From: Symsagittifera roscoffensis
Lineage: Eukaryota; Xenacoelomorpha; Acoela; Convolutidae
Assembly: GCF_963678635.1 (NCBI RefSeq)
Contig: NC_087066.1
Span: 47,093,129 to 47,157,128, forward strand
Direction: 5' to 3'
Length of the DNA: 64,000 nt
The notes under the pieces are model-generated. The model was not told the DNA's origin. It saw only the letters and a program-made list of their open reading frames with translations, and ran no database searches. Positions 8,861 through 20,465 of the stretch are shown piece after piece. Position 1 is the first letter of the stretch, and each line of letters begins with the position of its first letter. Both the position numbers and the translations under genes were made by a program.

Positions 8861-10355
8861 CAATCCGGAAGGGTCTGCTGATTTGCGCTCAATCCGGAGG
8901 GGTCTTGGGAGAAGACTGGTCCGGCAAGCAGTAGGAGGAATAACATAAGGGGCTCAACGACAACAACAGTCGACTGTTGGGTATCCTTAACAAGTTTTGT
9001 GTCACTTTTGTACAAAAAATAAGATCTTAATCTGTAGGGTGCTCGACAGTGCTGCACTGTAGTGACACTTCACCGAACTTCGAATTTCCGAGTTAAACAC
9101 CTTAATTCGGATATTGAACAAACCCGGAGTGGTATAGTTTTATAGTATTTTTACTTAAATACCCTATATTAATACTCTTATATCGTTTTTCAGTGAAAAA
9201 CACAGTAAGCGGACCGGATTTTAGGGTCAAAATAGCGATATTTTGATCCCCCCACAAATCGCGATTTTTGAGATATCGATATTTTTTGAAACGGAAAAAG
9301 CACTAAGTTAGTGAGTTACATCGTAACTGTGCTAGTATAATAGGTGGAACCGGTTGAGTTCAGTTCAGAAGTGGTTGGAACTATTTTGGTGCCAAAAACC
9401 GAAATTTTGTGATTTTTGAATAAACGAAACGCTATAAAACAAGAAATTTTTTTTAAATTTTCGAGTTAGGACAGTAAAAATAGTTGTTCGGACAACGTCC
9501 GCTAGTAAAACTACAGGTTTTAGGATTATAGAGATATCGAAATTAACGTGTTTGATCTAGTGGATTCATCAATCCGGAGGGGTCCAAATAGCATAGTTTT
9601 TCACAAATTTTTTCAGCTAGAGCGTTTTAGATCGGGTTTTTTGCATTGAATAGAAAATTATAGGCTTTTTGAGCTCGGATCATTGACTTTTAGGTCAAAA
9701 AGAACAGAATTGCGAAAAAAATTAGGCGGAACCTATAAGAGACAAAATTTTTTGATTTTAGAAAAAAGACGTTTTGGTTAATAACTTTGAAACTACTGGA
9801 CAAATCCAGTTGATCTTGGTACCGTTAGATCAGAAAGTAGTTGAGTTTACTAATAGAAACATCAAATTTTCAAAACAGTAAGCGTGAAAGTTTTTTAGGG
9901 TTGTTTTTAGCAAATTCACCAATTCGGGAAGGTAGACCCTTCACGTTTTATAAAAAAAATTTTGGAAAGCCCTTAGACCCCTACCAAAGGGTAGAAACGG
10001 TTGAATAAGGCAGTATTACGCTGTTATAGAAGAGTAGGGGAAGATAAAGGCACCAGAAAACCTTGGTCGAGCCGAAATTAGCCTAGCGATAAGACCCTTC
10101 ACCGTTAGCGTGAATTGTCAAATAAGAGGCTTAACTTCAGTCAGGAAGGGTCTAGGGAAGGACTACATACCCTTCCTAGCTGATGCAAACAGCATAATAG
10201 CATCGGAGAACGTATCCGGAGGGGAAAATTTTGAAAATCAGGGAAGTCTCCGAAAAGCTATTTTTACAAAACCGGAGGGGTCCCAATCAGGAGGGGTCCA
10301 AATTTTTGCCAATCCAGAGGGGTACTGTACTGGTTTTTGTCAACCCGGAGGTGTA
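8861..10355 (+). repeat. Dispersed CCGGAGGGGTC motif array in leader
   Basis: Copies or near copies of (A)ATCCGGAGGGGTC lie at about 8861, 8890, 9570, 10138 (variant), 10213, 10271, 10285, 10311 and 10341, all in the same orientation. One more copy sits in each LTR (7843 and about 31507). Spacing is irregular, so it is not a simple satellite. The last five are packed into about 140 bases. The consensus can act as a protein-binding or RNA-RNA pairing element; its role is unknown. Confidence 0.6.
10152..10179 (+). promoter_or_regulatory. Leader hairpin
   Basis: CTAGG-G-AAGG (10152-10161) pairs with CCTTCCTAG (10171-10179), giving nine pairs with one bulged G and a 9-base loop. It sits inside the dense part of the CCGGAGGGGTC array. 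Confidence 0.35.
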
Positions 10356-11191
10356 TTATTTTTGTTAAAGGACTTAAGTAAACATAAGAAAAGATAATAG
10401 AGAGGGGTGTTAGGTTATTAAGAGACAGGCTAGGAACCAGTCACTGCACTGGTAACTTGCCTTTCAAAAAAAGACCAGACCAAAACAAAACAGGTTTAAA
10501 CTCGGATATTCGCGACACTAAGTCTAAATTAACACAGAGTGTGTAACTCATTGGTGTGGATTAAAATCCAAAACGTTTTTGAGAAAAATGACTGCCCTGA
10601 GGATTTTAGTAGGTCTAGCTCGGGCAGTCCGAAGGCAGATAGGTCACACAGGACTCGGTGGGTGCAATAGACGCCCACTTGAGAAAATTACTGCCTGCAA
10701 GTTTTGTCTGTTTGGCGCAACACCAAGCAGGGAAAGCTCTTTCCTTATATGCAAGTTCGACTTTTGTACTGCGACTGACTAAAAGTACAAAACACATACG
10801 TTTTTCATAGAAATATTCTTATTTTGTTATTTCTGGTTTTAAATCAACAATTTGCGCTTGATTGGGTAGTGAATACACTATCTTTTAAAATGACTGATAT
10901 TATCATACTGTGCTAGTTCTCAAATCTTACGACTAATAATCGAATATTGTGAATAATTTGTATACACGCTGTACGCTGATAACATACAAGGATTCGTGGT
11001 CACCATTCAATAGAAACTTTTGAAATTTAATGTGTTGTGTTATTATTATCAATAGTCAAACCAGGAGGACACTAGCAATCGAATTGAGTGTATAGGCAGT
11101 AAGAAGTGATAAATTGAAAATGAGGATAGGATAATTTGTGGAAAGGATAACACAAAGCCGGACCGACAAAGGTGAGACGGTTTCAGGCAGA

Positions 11192-13250
11192 ATGGTTGAA
11201 ACCAGGAGTCAAAAGTCAAAAAGCAATGCTAGAGGTGGAGGTCCACCCGGACCAGGCCATGCATCAGAATCAGGAAATGGATGGACCGGAAGGGAGAGGA
11301 AACAGAAGGCTAGCGAGTGAATCAACCCGGGACACTTGACCGAGAGGAGATGTCGGAACTGTCCGACATCCCTACTGCAATTGTGGCAACTAGAAGTCCT
11401 CCCACAGACAACACCATGATGGCAGGCGTGACGGAGAAACAGGCAACTTCCTCATCGTTTTCAGAAAGAATGAAGAACTTTTCGGAAACATCTTTCCATT
11501 CACCATGGGAGTGGGTACAGGAGATGAATGTGAATCCCAGGAGGAGAAGAGGACGATGATGAGCAAGTTGACTTTGGATCTCGAGTCAGCCTCAATAGTT
11601 CGACCCACAAGAATGAGGCATACACCGACAGAGAGACTGGAACCATGGACAAATTTGGTGTGGTGAGAACGATAAGCAAAGACAAAAACACATCCAGCCA
11701 GTCAAGAGACTTTGTGAGTATGACAAAGTCGGAAACGCGAACTGGAGAGAATAAAAACAAAGGGCTAAGCAACGCATCGGCGGATCCAGAGGTGGATAAT
11801 GAAAAGACGTCGAGGCAGAGAATCAAAGCCCGAATCTCGACCAGCACAAAGCTACCTGGGATCGACAGGGTGACACCGCCACTTGTGACGCCACTAGTAG
11901 AAAACAGAGCATCATTTGAAGAAGCCTTGAACAATATAGTGGGCAGTATAGGAGAGCAAAATGAACAGATGTCCATAAGAATGAGTGAACTAGAGAGAGC
12001 AGTCCACGTTGAAAGAGAAAGTCTGCGGGAAGAAATAAACCGCAATAGACAAGAAGTTGGTAAAAGCGAAAAACGCTTGAAGGAAAGAACGGACGAACAC
12101 ATAGCGAAGAACTTGTCGCGAATGACCAGAGAAGCGGAACAAAGAGAGTTACGATTAAGGAACGAGATGGAGAAGTTAAGAATTCAGCAAGAGCCGTCTT
12201 TTGGGACTCTTGACACAAAAATAGATGCCATGATGGAGAGGCGAACTCAGGCTATCATGGATAGGTTGGACGGGCTACTAGGCAGCAAGAGTGGACCGAG
12301 AGAAGGGGACCGAGCTCGGGAGGTCTCAGCAGGGAGCCGAGGGTGAACTTAATGACCAACAGAATAGGAGAAGGACATATGGATCCACTAGAGGCAGAGG
12401 CAGTTCAGCAGGCTATGCCACAGGGGATAGTAGTGCATGTGGCCCAAACTTCAGAGGGAGTTCAACTGGCAATAGACAGACTTCAAGCGAACGACCGACG
12501 CAAGGCACCCATGCGACGGGGAGAAGTGATTCCAGAAACAGGAGTCATGTAAGCCCAGGGCTGAGTCATGCGAGCCAAGGAAGAAACAATCCCTGCAATA
12601 CGGATAGAAGGGATGTACCAAATACAGAACCCTTATCAGGGGGCGATGATACTCAGGCGGGGCATTCAAGAGCCTTTGAACCCCTAAACAGGTCTTTGGA
12701 GACATTCCTGAGGAGGTTATCTAGAACCAATGAACGCAGTGAAAAGTCCAGAAGAGTCTTTAAGAAACCAAGATGCTACAAGGACGAATCTGATGGCTGC
12801 ATTGACACCTGTATAGAGGTGATGAAACTGCATTTTGAGAAAGAAGACCTGTCAGAAAGGCAAGAGTGCAGTGCGCTCACCAGTAACTTGGCAGGGACAG
12901 CCCTAAACTGTGTGATGGCCAAAAAGCAATACCAGCGGGACACAGCTGAGAAAATCTTTGAAATCTTGTTATATCGTTTTGGCTCAGGGGTGCAGGGACA
13001 CCAAGCAATGATGCGCTTCGAGAAAAGGAGGCAACGAGAAAATGAGACAATAGACAAGTTTCTAGACAATTTGGAGATGCTTAGAAGGCCTAGCCAACCG
13101 GACGAGTCGAACAGGAAGATGAACCTGGCGGTAGCCTCAAAATTTATCGATGGTGTGAAGAACGATGAACTTCGTACAATGTTAGCAACACATTACACAC
13201 CACTATCAACCAATGTGCCAACACCAGAGGAGTTGAGGCTCAAGTCATAA
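11192..13250 (+). pseudogene. gag: gag: N-terminal region and capsid-like domain
   Basis: The likely start is ATG 11192 (MVETRSQK). The frame is broken at 11318-11320, passes through other frames (to 11559 and about 11640), continues in 11645-12346 and again shifts into 12291-13250. Residues encoded around 11930-12190 form a charged helical coiled coil (repeated E/R/L heptad-like pattern with RESLREEINRNRQE). The segment 12700-13240 reads as a gag capsid-like domain, with KLHFEKEDLSERQECSALTS, FEILLYRFGSG and RRQRENETIDKFLDNLEML. An in-frame TAA at 13248-13250 separates it from the zinc knuckles and protease. Gag would package the element RNA into particles. Confidence 0.7.
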
Positions 13251-13259
13251 GAATATCTT

Positions 13260-15230
13260 TTGCTGAAACCTCCATCCAGATCTGGATATTACAAGAACAG
13301 TTATGGCAATTTTAACAACGGACCAGCAAACCAAGGGAACAACTGGTATAAACCGAGGGAAGTAATGGACAAGAGGCGCTCTTGTGCAAATGGCAGTTCG
13401 ACGGACCATCATGTGTCAGCATGCCCAAGTTATAATTATGGCATGAAAGCAATATGCTTTAGCCTCGAGGACGAAGATGCGTCAGAAGTCAATCATGAAG
13501 GTTTCATGAGAGGAGTAATTGCAAAATTCGGCCCGAGGTGTTTCTTTTGCAAACTGCAAGGTCACTTTAAATCGGATTATCCGCAATTCTGGAATGTTGT
13601 AGCAGACAACAAGCATCCAAGGCGCGAGGAAGCTTTATCGGGAGTGAAAGCCAGTAAGTCTCGCCTATTAAGTGAAGCGGAGGCGCGCAGAAAAGAAAAA
13701 CCGCATAAGCTGGCAACCAAGAAAATGCAAGCGGTAACAGAAGAGACATGTGAACAGGAACCAGAAACTGCGGCGGACGACTTCAAAATTGATTATAGGG
13801 TAGCCGCGAGGGATGCTCTAAATAGGGTGCAGCAGGAACTGGCAACGAAAGAGATTGAGATAAAAGTGAAGCTCGAACTGGAAAATGAGAAACTACAGGA
13901 GAAGCTGAATACCTTCGAGGCAACAGAAGTCGAAGAAACAAAGGCACCGAGTAGTTTGAGCATGAAACTCAATGTGATCTCCGGGCAGAGGTTCGGTATG
14001 GTGCCACAAGGAAGCAAGTTACAGTCATTAATCTCGGTAGCGGGACACCAGGTAATCAGAAATCTGAGTGAACCATTAGAGATCACCTTGATGCATTGGC
14101 ACACATATGTAGACTATCTGAGGCAAATGGAGCCATGCACTGAGTCAAGAGCTGTGCGAGCACTACTAACAACGGGTGGCCCTCGCATAAAGAAGCTTCA
14201 TGGGCGCTACGTGGAATTCTATGGACCGTATCAAGTGATGGTGAACGTAGATGGAATTAGTATCTACACTAGGACATATGTAACAACAGACAGTGACCAG
14301 ATAGGACAGATCTATTTGGGTGAAGAGGATCTCAAAGTCCGCAGGATAGACCATGACGCCATGATGGAGCAAGACGCACTACACATTGGATACGAAGCAC
14401 ATGTAACTGCACATCTGCTCGACACCAACGGAAAGAAAATCGGAGTCACAGGGCTTCTGGACACAGGAGCGGTAGTCAGTGTTATGCCGATAAAGACTTG
14501 GGAAAGAATGGGCTTCACGAGGGAAGATCTAATGCCGACGAATCTCCGACTGGCTGCAGCCAATCGAGGAGCGATTTACGTAGCCGGAAGAACATCTATA
14601 ACCGTCCTCCACATGGGAGGACGGGATCTTTGGATGAGCTTCCTGTTGGTTGAGAATTTGGACGACGCCGACCTATTCATCTTGGGCAGAGATTTTGTCA
14701 GGAATTTTGACGTGATGATTGACTTGAACAACGGTCTAATAAGGTTTAGGAACCCGGATCGGAAGTATGTTAGGAAACCAATTAATACAATAATAATAAC
14801 AGACGAAAACAAGGTTCCAATTTTTTTAGACATAAAAGTAAAACTACAGCCGGGACAAGCAGTAGTAGCAATTTTTAGAATGAGAAATTTGAATTCGTTA
14901 AGTGATAGTAAACAGGTTTGTTTAGTACCGAATCCAAATAGTCAGAGTTCGGTGATTTTAGGCCGTAGCATCTCTTTAACGCGAAACGGACTGTGTGTCA
15001 GTGTGTTATTGAACACACTGGACACCACGGTTTCAATCCAGCGTGGAAAGAAGCTTGGCTACGCTTTGCCGATGAGGACCGACTATGAAGAGACACAAAA
15101 CTTGAAGAAATATAGTGTGAAAGACTGTCCTTATCATGCCAAAAAAGATAAAATTTTAAAAAGCATTAACGAATTAAAATCTATTCATAAGTTGTTTTCA
15201 ATGAAGTCCTATTGGACGACGGCTTATTGA
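13260..15230 (+). pseudogene. gag nucleocapsid and aspartic protease
   Basis: This 656-codon frame continues gag in phase after the TAA. Two CCHC-type zinc knuckles are visible, each with one ligand lost. At about 13383-13425 the motif is C-x2-G-x4-H-x4-C. At about 13539-13581 it is CFFC-x4-H-x4-Y. A charged linker with helix-forming EKLQEKLNTFEATEVEE follows. The retropepsin domain spans about 14400-14780, with catalytic DTGA at 14460-14471, hydrophobic LAAANRGAIYVAGR and the flap-distal ILGRDF (about 14680). It cleaves the polyprotein. A frameshift at about 15200-15215 leads into RT. Confidence 0.8.
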
Positions 15231-16719
15231 GCTGCTCGAATTTTCCAGAACGCCTCTCGTCATATGAACTAGAGTCTGACAAACCGGTTTTGCCAGAGAT
15301 AGAACACTTAAAAGAAAAAATAGGCGAGGGAGATTTCGAACTACTACGGGAGGTTTTAAATCGGAACTCGGATGTATTTTCAAAACATAAGGAGAATATC
15401 GGTTGCTGTAATTTCGTCGAAGACGAAATTGAACTTGAGGAAGGCGCCGTTCCCCATAGGGAAGAGGCAAGACGAATGACGCCACATAAATTGGAAGCGC
15501 GCCGAGCGGAGATAGACATGTTGCTCGAATACGACATGATAGAACCCTCGAAATCGCCATGGGCTTGCGGGGTAATAATGGTAAAAAAGTAGGGGCAGCT
15601 TAGGTTTTTTTGTGACTTTCGCTACTTGAACGCGGTAACGATAAAAGATGCGAACCTGATACCGCGAATAGACGAGAGCCTCTCTAAACTTGGTGATGCC
15701 AAGTTCTTCACGACATTGGACTTAAGTTCTGCCTTCTGGCAGGTCCCTCTGCGGAAGAGGGACAGAGAGAAGACCGGATTCGCGTGCGAATTGGGGAAGA
15801 CTGATGGCTCATGCTGACTGATGACCGCATTTGGGGAAGACTGATGACAAAGAAGTACGGGAATCTTGTGATGTGTTACGTGGATGACGTATTCATAGCA
15901 ACACCGACGCTGGAAGACCACATTGATCGGCTCGATGAGATCTTTGGATGCATGAAAAGAGCAGGCTTGAAATGCAAACCATCGAAATGTGAAATCCTTA
16001 GGGATTCGATCAAGTGCCTGGGAAGAATGGCGGACAGGCATGGTGTGAGGCCGGACCCGGAAGCAGTAGAAGCTGTGTTGACATGGAAGACATACTCGAT
16101 GGATCAGAGTTATATAGGAAGGTGGATAGTGAGATTAGATGGTTACCACATGATAATCGAGCACAGGATGCGTGACAAACAACAGAATGCTGACAGCCTC
16201 AGCAAGAAAACCGAGTTCTATGAAAGATTGGAACAGAAGCAAGCCAATCAGGCGGAAATAAAGGAAGTATTCTCGATTCTGGACAGAGAAACTTATGAAG
16301 CACTTCCCCTAACGAGATGGTTGGAAAAGTCAGGACATCCAATTCCAGGACATCCTGAGTTAACTGTAGAGAAAGCAGCCGAGATAAAGATCCTATCCAA
16401 GAAGGACCCGGTGCCCTTGGATCTGTTGCTGCGCTCGAACCTGGTCCAGCAGAAACTCTCTCGCATGAACACTAACAGCCTCTCATTATTGGATAAAACG
16501 GTGCAGGTCGCACCGCAAATGATGCGGATGCTGGGTGGATTGTTAGAGAGAGAAGTGACCAGAGATGACCCCGAGTGGGCAGCAGTGGCATCACTGACAG
16601 TCAGTGAGAAGGTGAAGATCATGCCGTCCAGACTACAACACAAAGAGAACAAGAGAGATTGTAGGACAATAGTTCAGCAACTAGTATCCTTAATAGCACA
16701 CCAGTACCAGAGGTTTTAA
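15212..16719 (+). pseudogene. pol: Reverse transcriptase with RNase H deleted
   Basis: The RT fingers and palm are in frame 2, with SKHKENIGCC and PSKSPWACGVIMVKK. After an in-frame TAG at 15590-15592 come LRFFCDFRYLNAVTIKD, FFTTLDLSSAFWQVPL (first catalytic Asp) and KTGFACEL. About 30 residues normally following (the FGL region) are missing at about 15795-15840, where TTGGGGAAGACTGATG is duplicated. Frame 1 then gives VMCYVDDVFIATPT with the YVDD pair at 15877-15888 and LKCKPSKCEILRDSIKCLG. At about 16090 the sequence jumps from AVEAVLTWK to TYSMDQSYIGRW, i.e. the thumb and RNase H catalytic core are gone. The tail RMRDKQQNADSLSKK (end of RNase H) remains. Confidence 0.85.
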
Positions 16720-17337
16720 CCAAAACTTCTTACGGACGGAAAGAACAGGGGAACGATACGCAAGAAAACCGTTACCTTTGTGAACCAGGATAAAGAAAGT
16801 GAAAAGGTTGAACGTAACCTGGTGCAAGATTGTTTGTCCGGGGAGACGAACGGTGATAAGAGCCGGCGAGTTCAAGATCAACACCCGGGACAAGGAAGTT
16901 TGTCCGGGGAGTCTGATGTAGATGAGAAAGTTCCTGATGAGAAGCAGGACCTGGAGAACAAAGTTTTGTCCGTGGAGTTCAGATGGATGCGAAGAAAGCA
17001 CAGAACTGACCCAGGAGATGGTGCAGACTCGCTCGCAGACTCGTCAACAGATGACGATTCCCGAAACTCAGGAATTGACTCCTACTCAGACAGGAACTCG
17101 AGCTCAGGATCGGAACTGTCAGAACTAGCGATCCACACACTACTAGTGAAAACTCGAGCAAGGGATCTGGATAGAGAGTTATACCAGGACCCTGACAGTG
17201 ATCGCTACCTCATACCAGGTGAAAGAGTCTTTGATAACGCAGCGGCTGATCTGGAAACAATAGCGGTATCGAAACGTTCGATGAGTCTGTTGCCACAAAA
17301 AGAGGTAGTCAGGACTGATCTTCAGCCATTCGAATAG
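16720..17337 (+). pseudogene. pol linker between RT and integrase
   Basis: Past a TAA at 16717-16719 the frame stays open in an acidic, serine-rich linker (DSLADSSTDDDSRNSGIDSY) and enters IHTLLVKTRARDLDREL, which looks like the N-terminal extension of integrase. Three imperfect copies of a 65-66-bp unit with core TTTGTCCGGGGAG lie at 16832, 16898 and 16963. No catalytic motif is present. The stop at 17335-17337 is in the same frame as the following segment. Confidence 0.6.
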
Positions 17338-18780
17338 GAAACACAGCCATTGGCAAAGATTTGGTGCGTTAAGATGGAAGAAGATACGCATCAGCCCAAT
17401 GAGCTGAATAGTCAGATGAGGGTCATGAAGACGTACTTGAAGGCGAGATACAGACTCTCGGATCTAATAAGAGCGCAGAGAAATGACCGCATGACAAGCA
17501 ACCTGAAAAAGTGGATCGAAAATGATTCTCCGGACAAACGAGACCTCGAGGAAGGCAGTTACCGAATTCTGAGACAGTATTTTATGCAGAAAGAGGGAAG
17601 GTTATACTTGAATAAGGACGGGATTGTGGCTTGCAAGAGAAGCGATGAAGACAAAGTCCTATACAAAAATAACGCGATAGTGTTGCCGCAACCAGAACTC
17701 TAGCAGACAGAACTCTTATTCAGGTCGCATGATCAGATGGTCCATCAGGGGATTGACAAATATATCAGAGGATCCTGAAGCGCTTTGAGTGGCCTGGAAT
17801 GAAAAAGGCATGCAAGAACTGGGTAACAGCATGTCTGTCATGTCAACAGGTCAAGGATCCAAAGAAAATTGCAATTTCCTTTACAATCGATCGAGTCGTC
17901 TGAATTCAACGAGGTGGTGCAGATAGATCAACAAAAGATATGCATGACAGACAGTGGTTATAATCAAGTCTTGGTCATGATAGATCACTTCAGGAAGTAT
18001 GCAGAGGCCGTGCCCTGCAAAATTGCCTCAGCGAAAGAGACGTGCGACCACCTGATCAATGCGTGGATAGCGAGACTTGGTTGCCCGATGACATTTTAAT
18101 CGGATAACGGAACAGCTTTCGTAGAAGAACTCACGAAAGAGCTCATGAGACGCTCGCAGGTTGCTCAAGCTCACTCCACGACATACCATCCCCAGACAAA
18201 TGGCTTAGTGGAAAGGCAGAATCGAACGTTAGTGTCGATGGTGAGGGTATATTGTTCCAGGTACATGACCGATTGGGACAGATATCTTCCACAGGTGATG
18301 GGAGCTTATAATAGCACGCAACATTCCACCACCGGAATTAGTGCACATATGATTCTAACCACGAGAAGTCTTTGCCCTTGACTTTCTTCTACCCAGAGTA
18401 TGAGGGTAAGAAGACGTCACCACAGGTCTATGTAAAAGGATGTAATTAGACGTCAGCAAGAGTTGAAAGACTTGTGTAGACGAAATACTCAGCAAGCACA
18501 GGCAAGGTAGAGGAAAAGATTTGACAAGAAAGCAGCTGGTGCAAAAGCTTATTCGGTAGGGGACTACGTATGGGTATTTCAGAACGTCATACCACCGAGA
18601 GGAACGAAAAAGCTCCTAAAAATGTGGAGGGGACCCTTCATGATTACGGAGGTGCACCAGGAGGGACGCTTTTATAGACTGAGTACTGGCCGAGCCGCTC
18701 ATTACGAAAACATTAAGCCACACAATCCATCGACAGAATACTGGTGTATACCTGCAGACATGGAAGAGGGGGATTATCTA
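17338..18780 (+). pseudogene. Integrase (HHCC, DDE core, GPF domain)
   Basis: The N-terminal HHCC zinc site is split by a frameshift: SHDQMVHQGIDK (His pair, about 17730) and then WVTACLSCQQVKD (Cys pair, about 17820). The catalytic core follows with VVQIDQQKI (first Asp, about 17920), SDNGTAF (second Asp, about 18100, one codon after an in-frame TAA at 18097-18099) and YHPQTNGLVERQN (Glu, about 18211). All three acidic residues are retained. The C-terminal GPF module KMWRGPFMITEVHQ lies at about 18620. At 18379-18381 the frame ends and re-enters at about 18440 (IRRQQELKDLCRRNTQQAQAR). Integrase would insert the cDNA. The copy is inactive because of the stops. Confidence 0.85.
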
Positions 18781-20078
18781 ATGATGGACCCTGCTTGTGA
18801 GGTCAACGAGAAGGGCACCAGGGAAAAGAACGACGGAAATGAAGTCATAGAGGAAGGAACAAGTACACCACTGGACCTGGATCCAAATGAGGTGATTGAA
18901 GCAGACGATGAAACTTTACCCTACGCAGAAGAGGACTGGCAAGACCCTGAACAAAGGGAGGTTCCCAAGAACTTGGAACGGGATCTTCCGTTCACGATAC
19001 AGACTCGACAGAATGACAGGACAAGATCCAGGAGGAAATATAACCCTTACGGCGACAATTTTGTTGTGGACAGGATAGACCTAAAGAAGATAGTGGAAGA
19101 AATGGTGGGTCTAGAAGGAATAACTGTGTCACAAGACATCGACATAGTAGATGACCACGACCAGGAATGGATCGAGGACCGGTCGAAACCCGAAGTGTAA
19201 TTCGACGACGAGCAACAGGAGTCCTACGAACAACGTCTCACAAATCTGCGTGTCTTGGAGTGGCTGAACGAGATGACATCAGACCCCAAAGAGATCAGCG
19301 TCACGGTTCAAGATGTAGATCGTGAAAGCATGAAATACCTGAAGACCGAACGAGATGATCCTTCCTGGGCTGCCCAGGAAGGGCAACTACTCATTCCGGC
19401 TTCCAACAACGACTTGATATCCGGTATGCGATCGACGGGGATGTCGATGGATATTTTTGTCCGAGGAGTGGGGGTAGGACTTACTACACTGAAAATTTAC
19501 TAATAAAAAAATTAAGAATAGCAAAAGAGACAGGAGACTTAGAAGCAGAAACAGGCGAAGAACCAAAGAAACCTGACATAAACAGGGTATTTGAGTCATA
19601 TCTTAATTTACCAAATGAATATGCAAGCAGCATAATACTAACAGACAGTGATTTCATACTCACAAAAAGAAGATGTGATATAACAATCACAGCAGACATG
19701 AGTTTCAAGACAGCGTTAGCAGCGGATTTTAAGAGATAATATAGAAACAAAGAATTTCTTTGAAAGCAAAGACCAGGAATAGGGGGCGTAGCAGCCTTGC
19801 CTCCGCAGGCGTCACAGATACCGGGAAAATACCTATGCTACTTAGTGACACGGGCGATGGAGAAGCGGCACGTGGACCCGGAAAACCTAGTCTTGTCCTT
19901 GACGAGATTGAGAGACTTCCTCGTGGAAAGGGAAGTGAAGGAGCTTTCGCTTCCAAGGTACGATCCGAACAGAGGGCGACTGCATCCTCGGGACCTGTAC
20001 GCGCTCATACACGTAATCTTCTCTGATACTAATATACAAAAATACTTACATAAGAAATATCACTTAAGTACAGGCTGA
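18622..20078 (+). pseudogene. Long C-terminal tail of pol, function unknown
   Basis: After the GPF module the frame stays open to 19200 with acidic segments (EADDETLPYAEEDWQDPEQ, ITVSQDIDIVDDHDQEWIED). It then passes through a stop (19198-19200) into 19255-19503 and, with a frameshift, 19501-19737 (FESYLNLPNEYASSIILTDS) and 19797-20078 (RDFLVEREVKELSLPRYDP). This is roughly 450 residues beyond where Ty3/gypsy integrases normally end. I recognise no domain: no transmembrane segment, signal peptide or env-like motif. It may be a separate structural or regulatory protein. Confidence 0.5.
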
Positions 20079-20465
20079 GTTAAGGTAACATGCAAGAGGG
20101 TGTCAGACTAAAGTATGTGTAGTGTGTGATATGTGTGTTATGTTATGTTATGTGTTATGTTATTAAGGTCCTGGGTAGGAAGGAGTTAGTGACCACGAAC
20201 AACTGGATAACAATCTTAGGAATAGATCCAAAGTTTGGACTGTCCAATCTTAGGTCGAATTCCAAAATTTTAGAGACCGATTGATTTTAATAAATTGTAG
20301 GATCAAAATCTTTTTATTTGACTGTTTTCAATAAATTTTAACGAGAAGTTAAGGTGAAACGGACAAGTGTGATATTCGTCACCTCTTTTCTAGATCCTGA
20401 TTGATCGTTTAATTACTCACTTGAGTCAAATCATTAAATCAAATCGAATAAAACCTGAAAAGAGA
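20079..20465 (+). other. Spacer between pol and second module
   Basis: No coding region. It contains a simple TTATG/TGTTATG tract (about 20118-20165) and an AT-rich stretch just upstream of the next ORF. It could hold an internal promoter or splice acceptor for the second module; nothing decisive is visible. Confidence 0.4.

Larger units (their letters stand above)
8296..11191 (+). other. 2.9-kb untranslated leader of the giant element
   Basis: No convincing coding region lies between the 5' LTR and the gag start. The stretch is rich in short repeats (CCGGAGGGGTC family, about ten copies), contains at least two strong hairpins (8515-8535 and 10152-10179), and has several T- and A-rich blocks. 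ORFs at 8860-9057 (minus) and 10110-10397 (plus) are translations of the repeated motif. Retroelement leaders of this size usually carry packaging, dimerisation and sometimes internal ribosome entry functions; which apply here is unknown. Confidence 0.6.

Noticed and set aside
8860-9057. Minus-strand 65-codon ORF with hydrophobic start in the leader
   Set aside because: Overlaps two repeat motifs, no counterpart in the LTRs or elsewhere, and is below the length I would trust.
10110-10397. 95-codon plus-strand ORF in the leader
   Set aside because: Its peptide is a translation of the repeated GGAGGGG motif (repeated EGSQSGG/PEG segments). It is explained by the repeat, not by coding.
11500-12102. 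200-codon minus-strand ORF opposite gag
   Set aside because: Shadow of the gag coiled-coil region. Its Ser/Leu-rich product is the complement of Glu/Arg-rich codons, and it has no motif of its own.
13793-14104. Minus-strand ORF within gag-protease
   Set aside because: Serine/phenylalanine-rich product typical of the reverse complement of charged helices.
20118-20165. TTATG/TGTTATG tract as a CRISPR-like or regulatory array
   Set aside because: Simple sequence with irregular units. No spacers, and the context is a eukaryotic retroelement.
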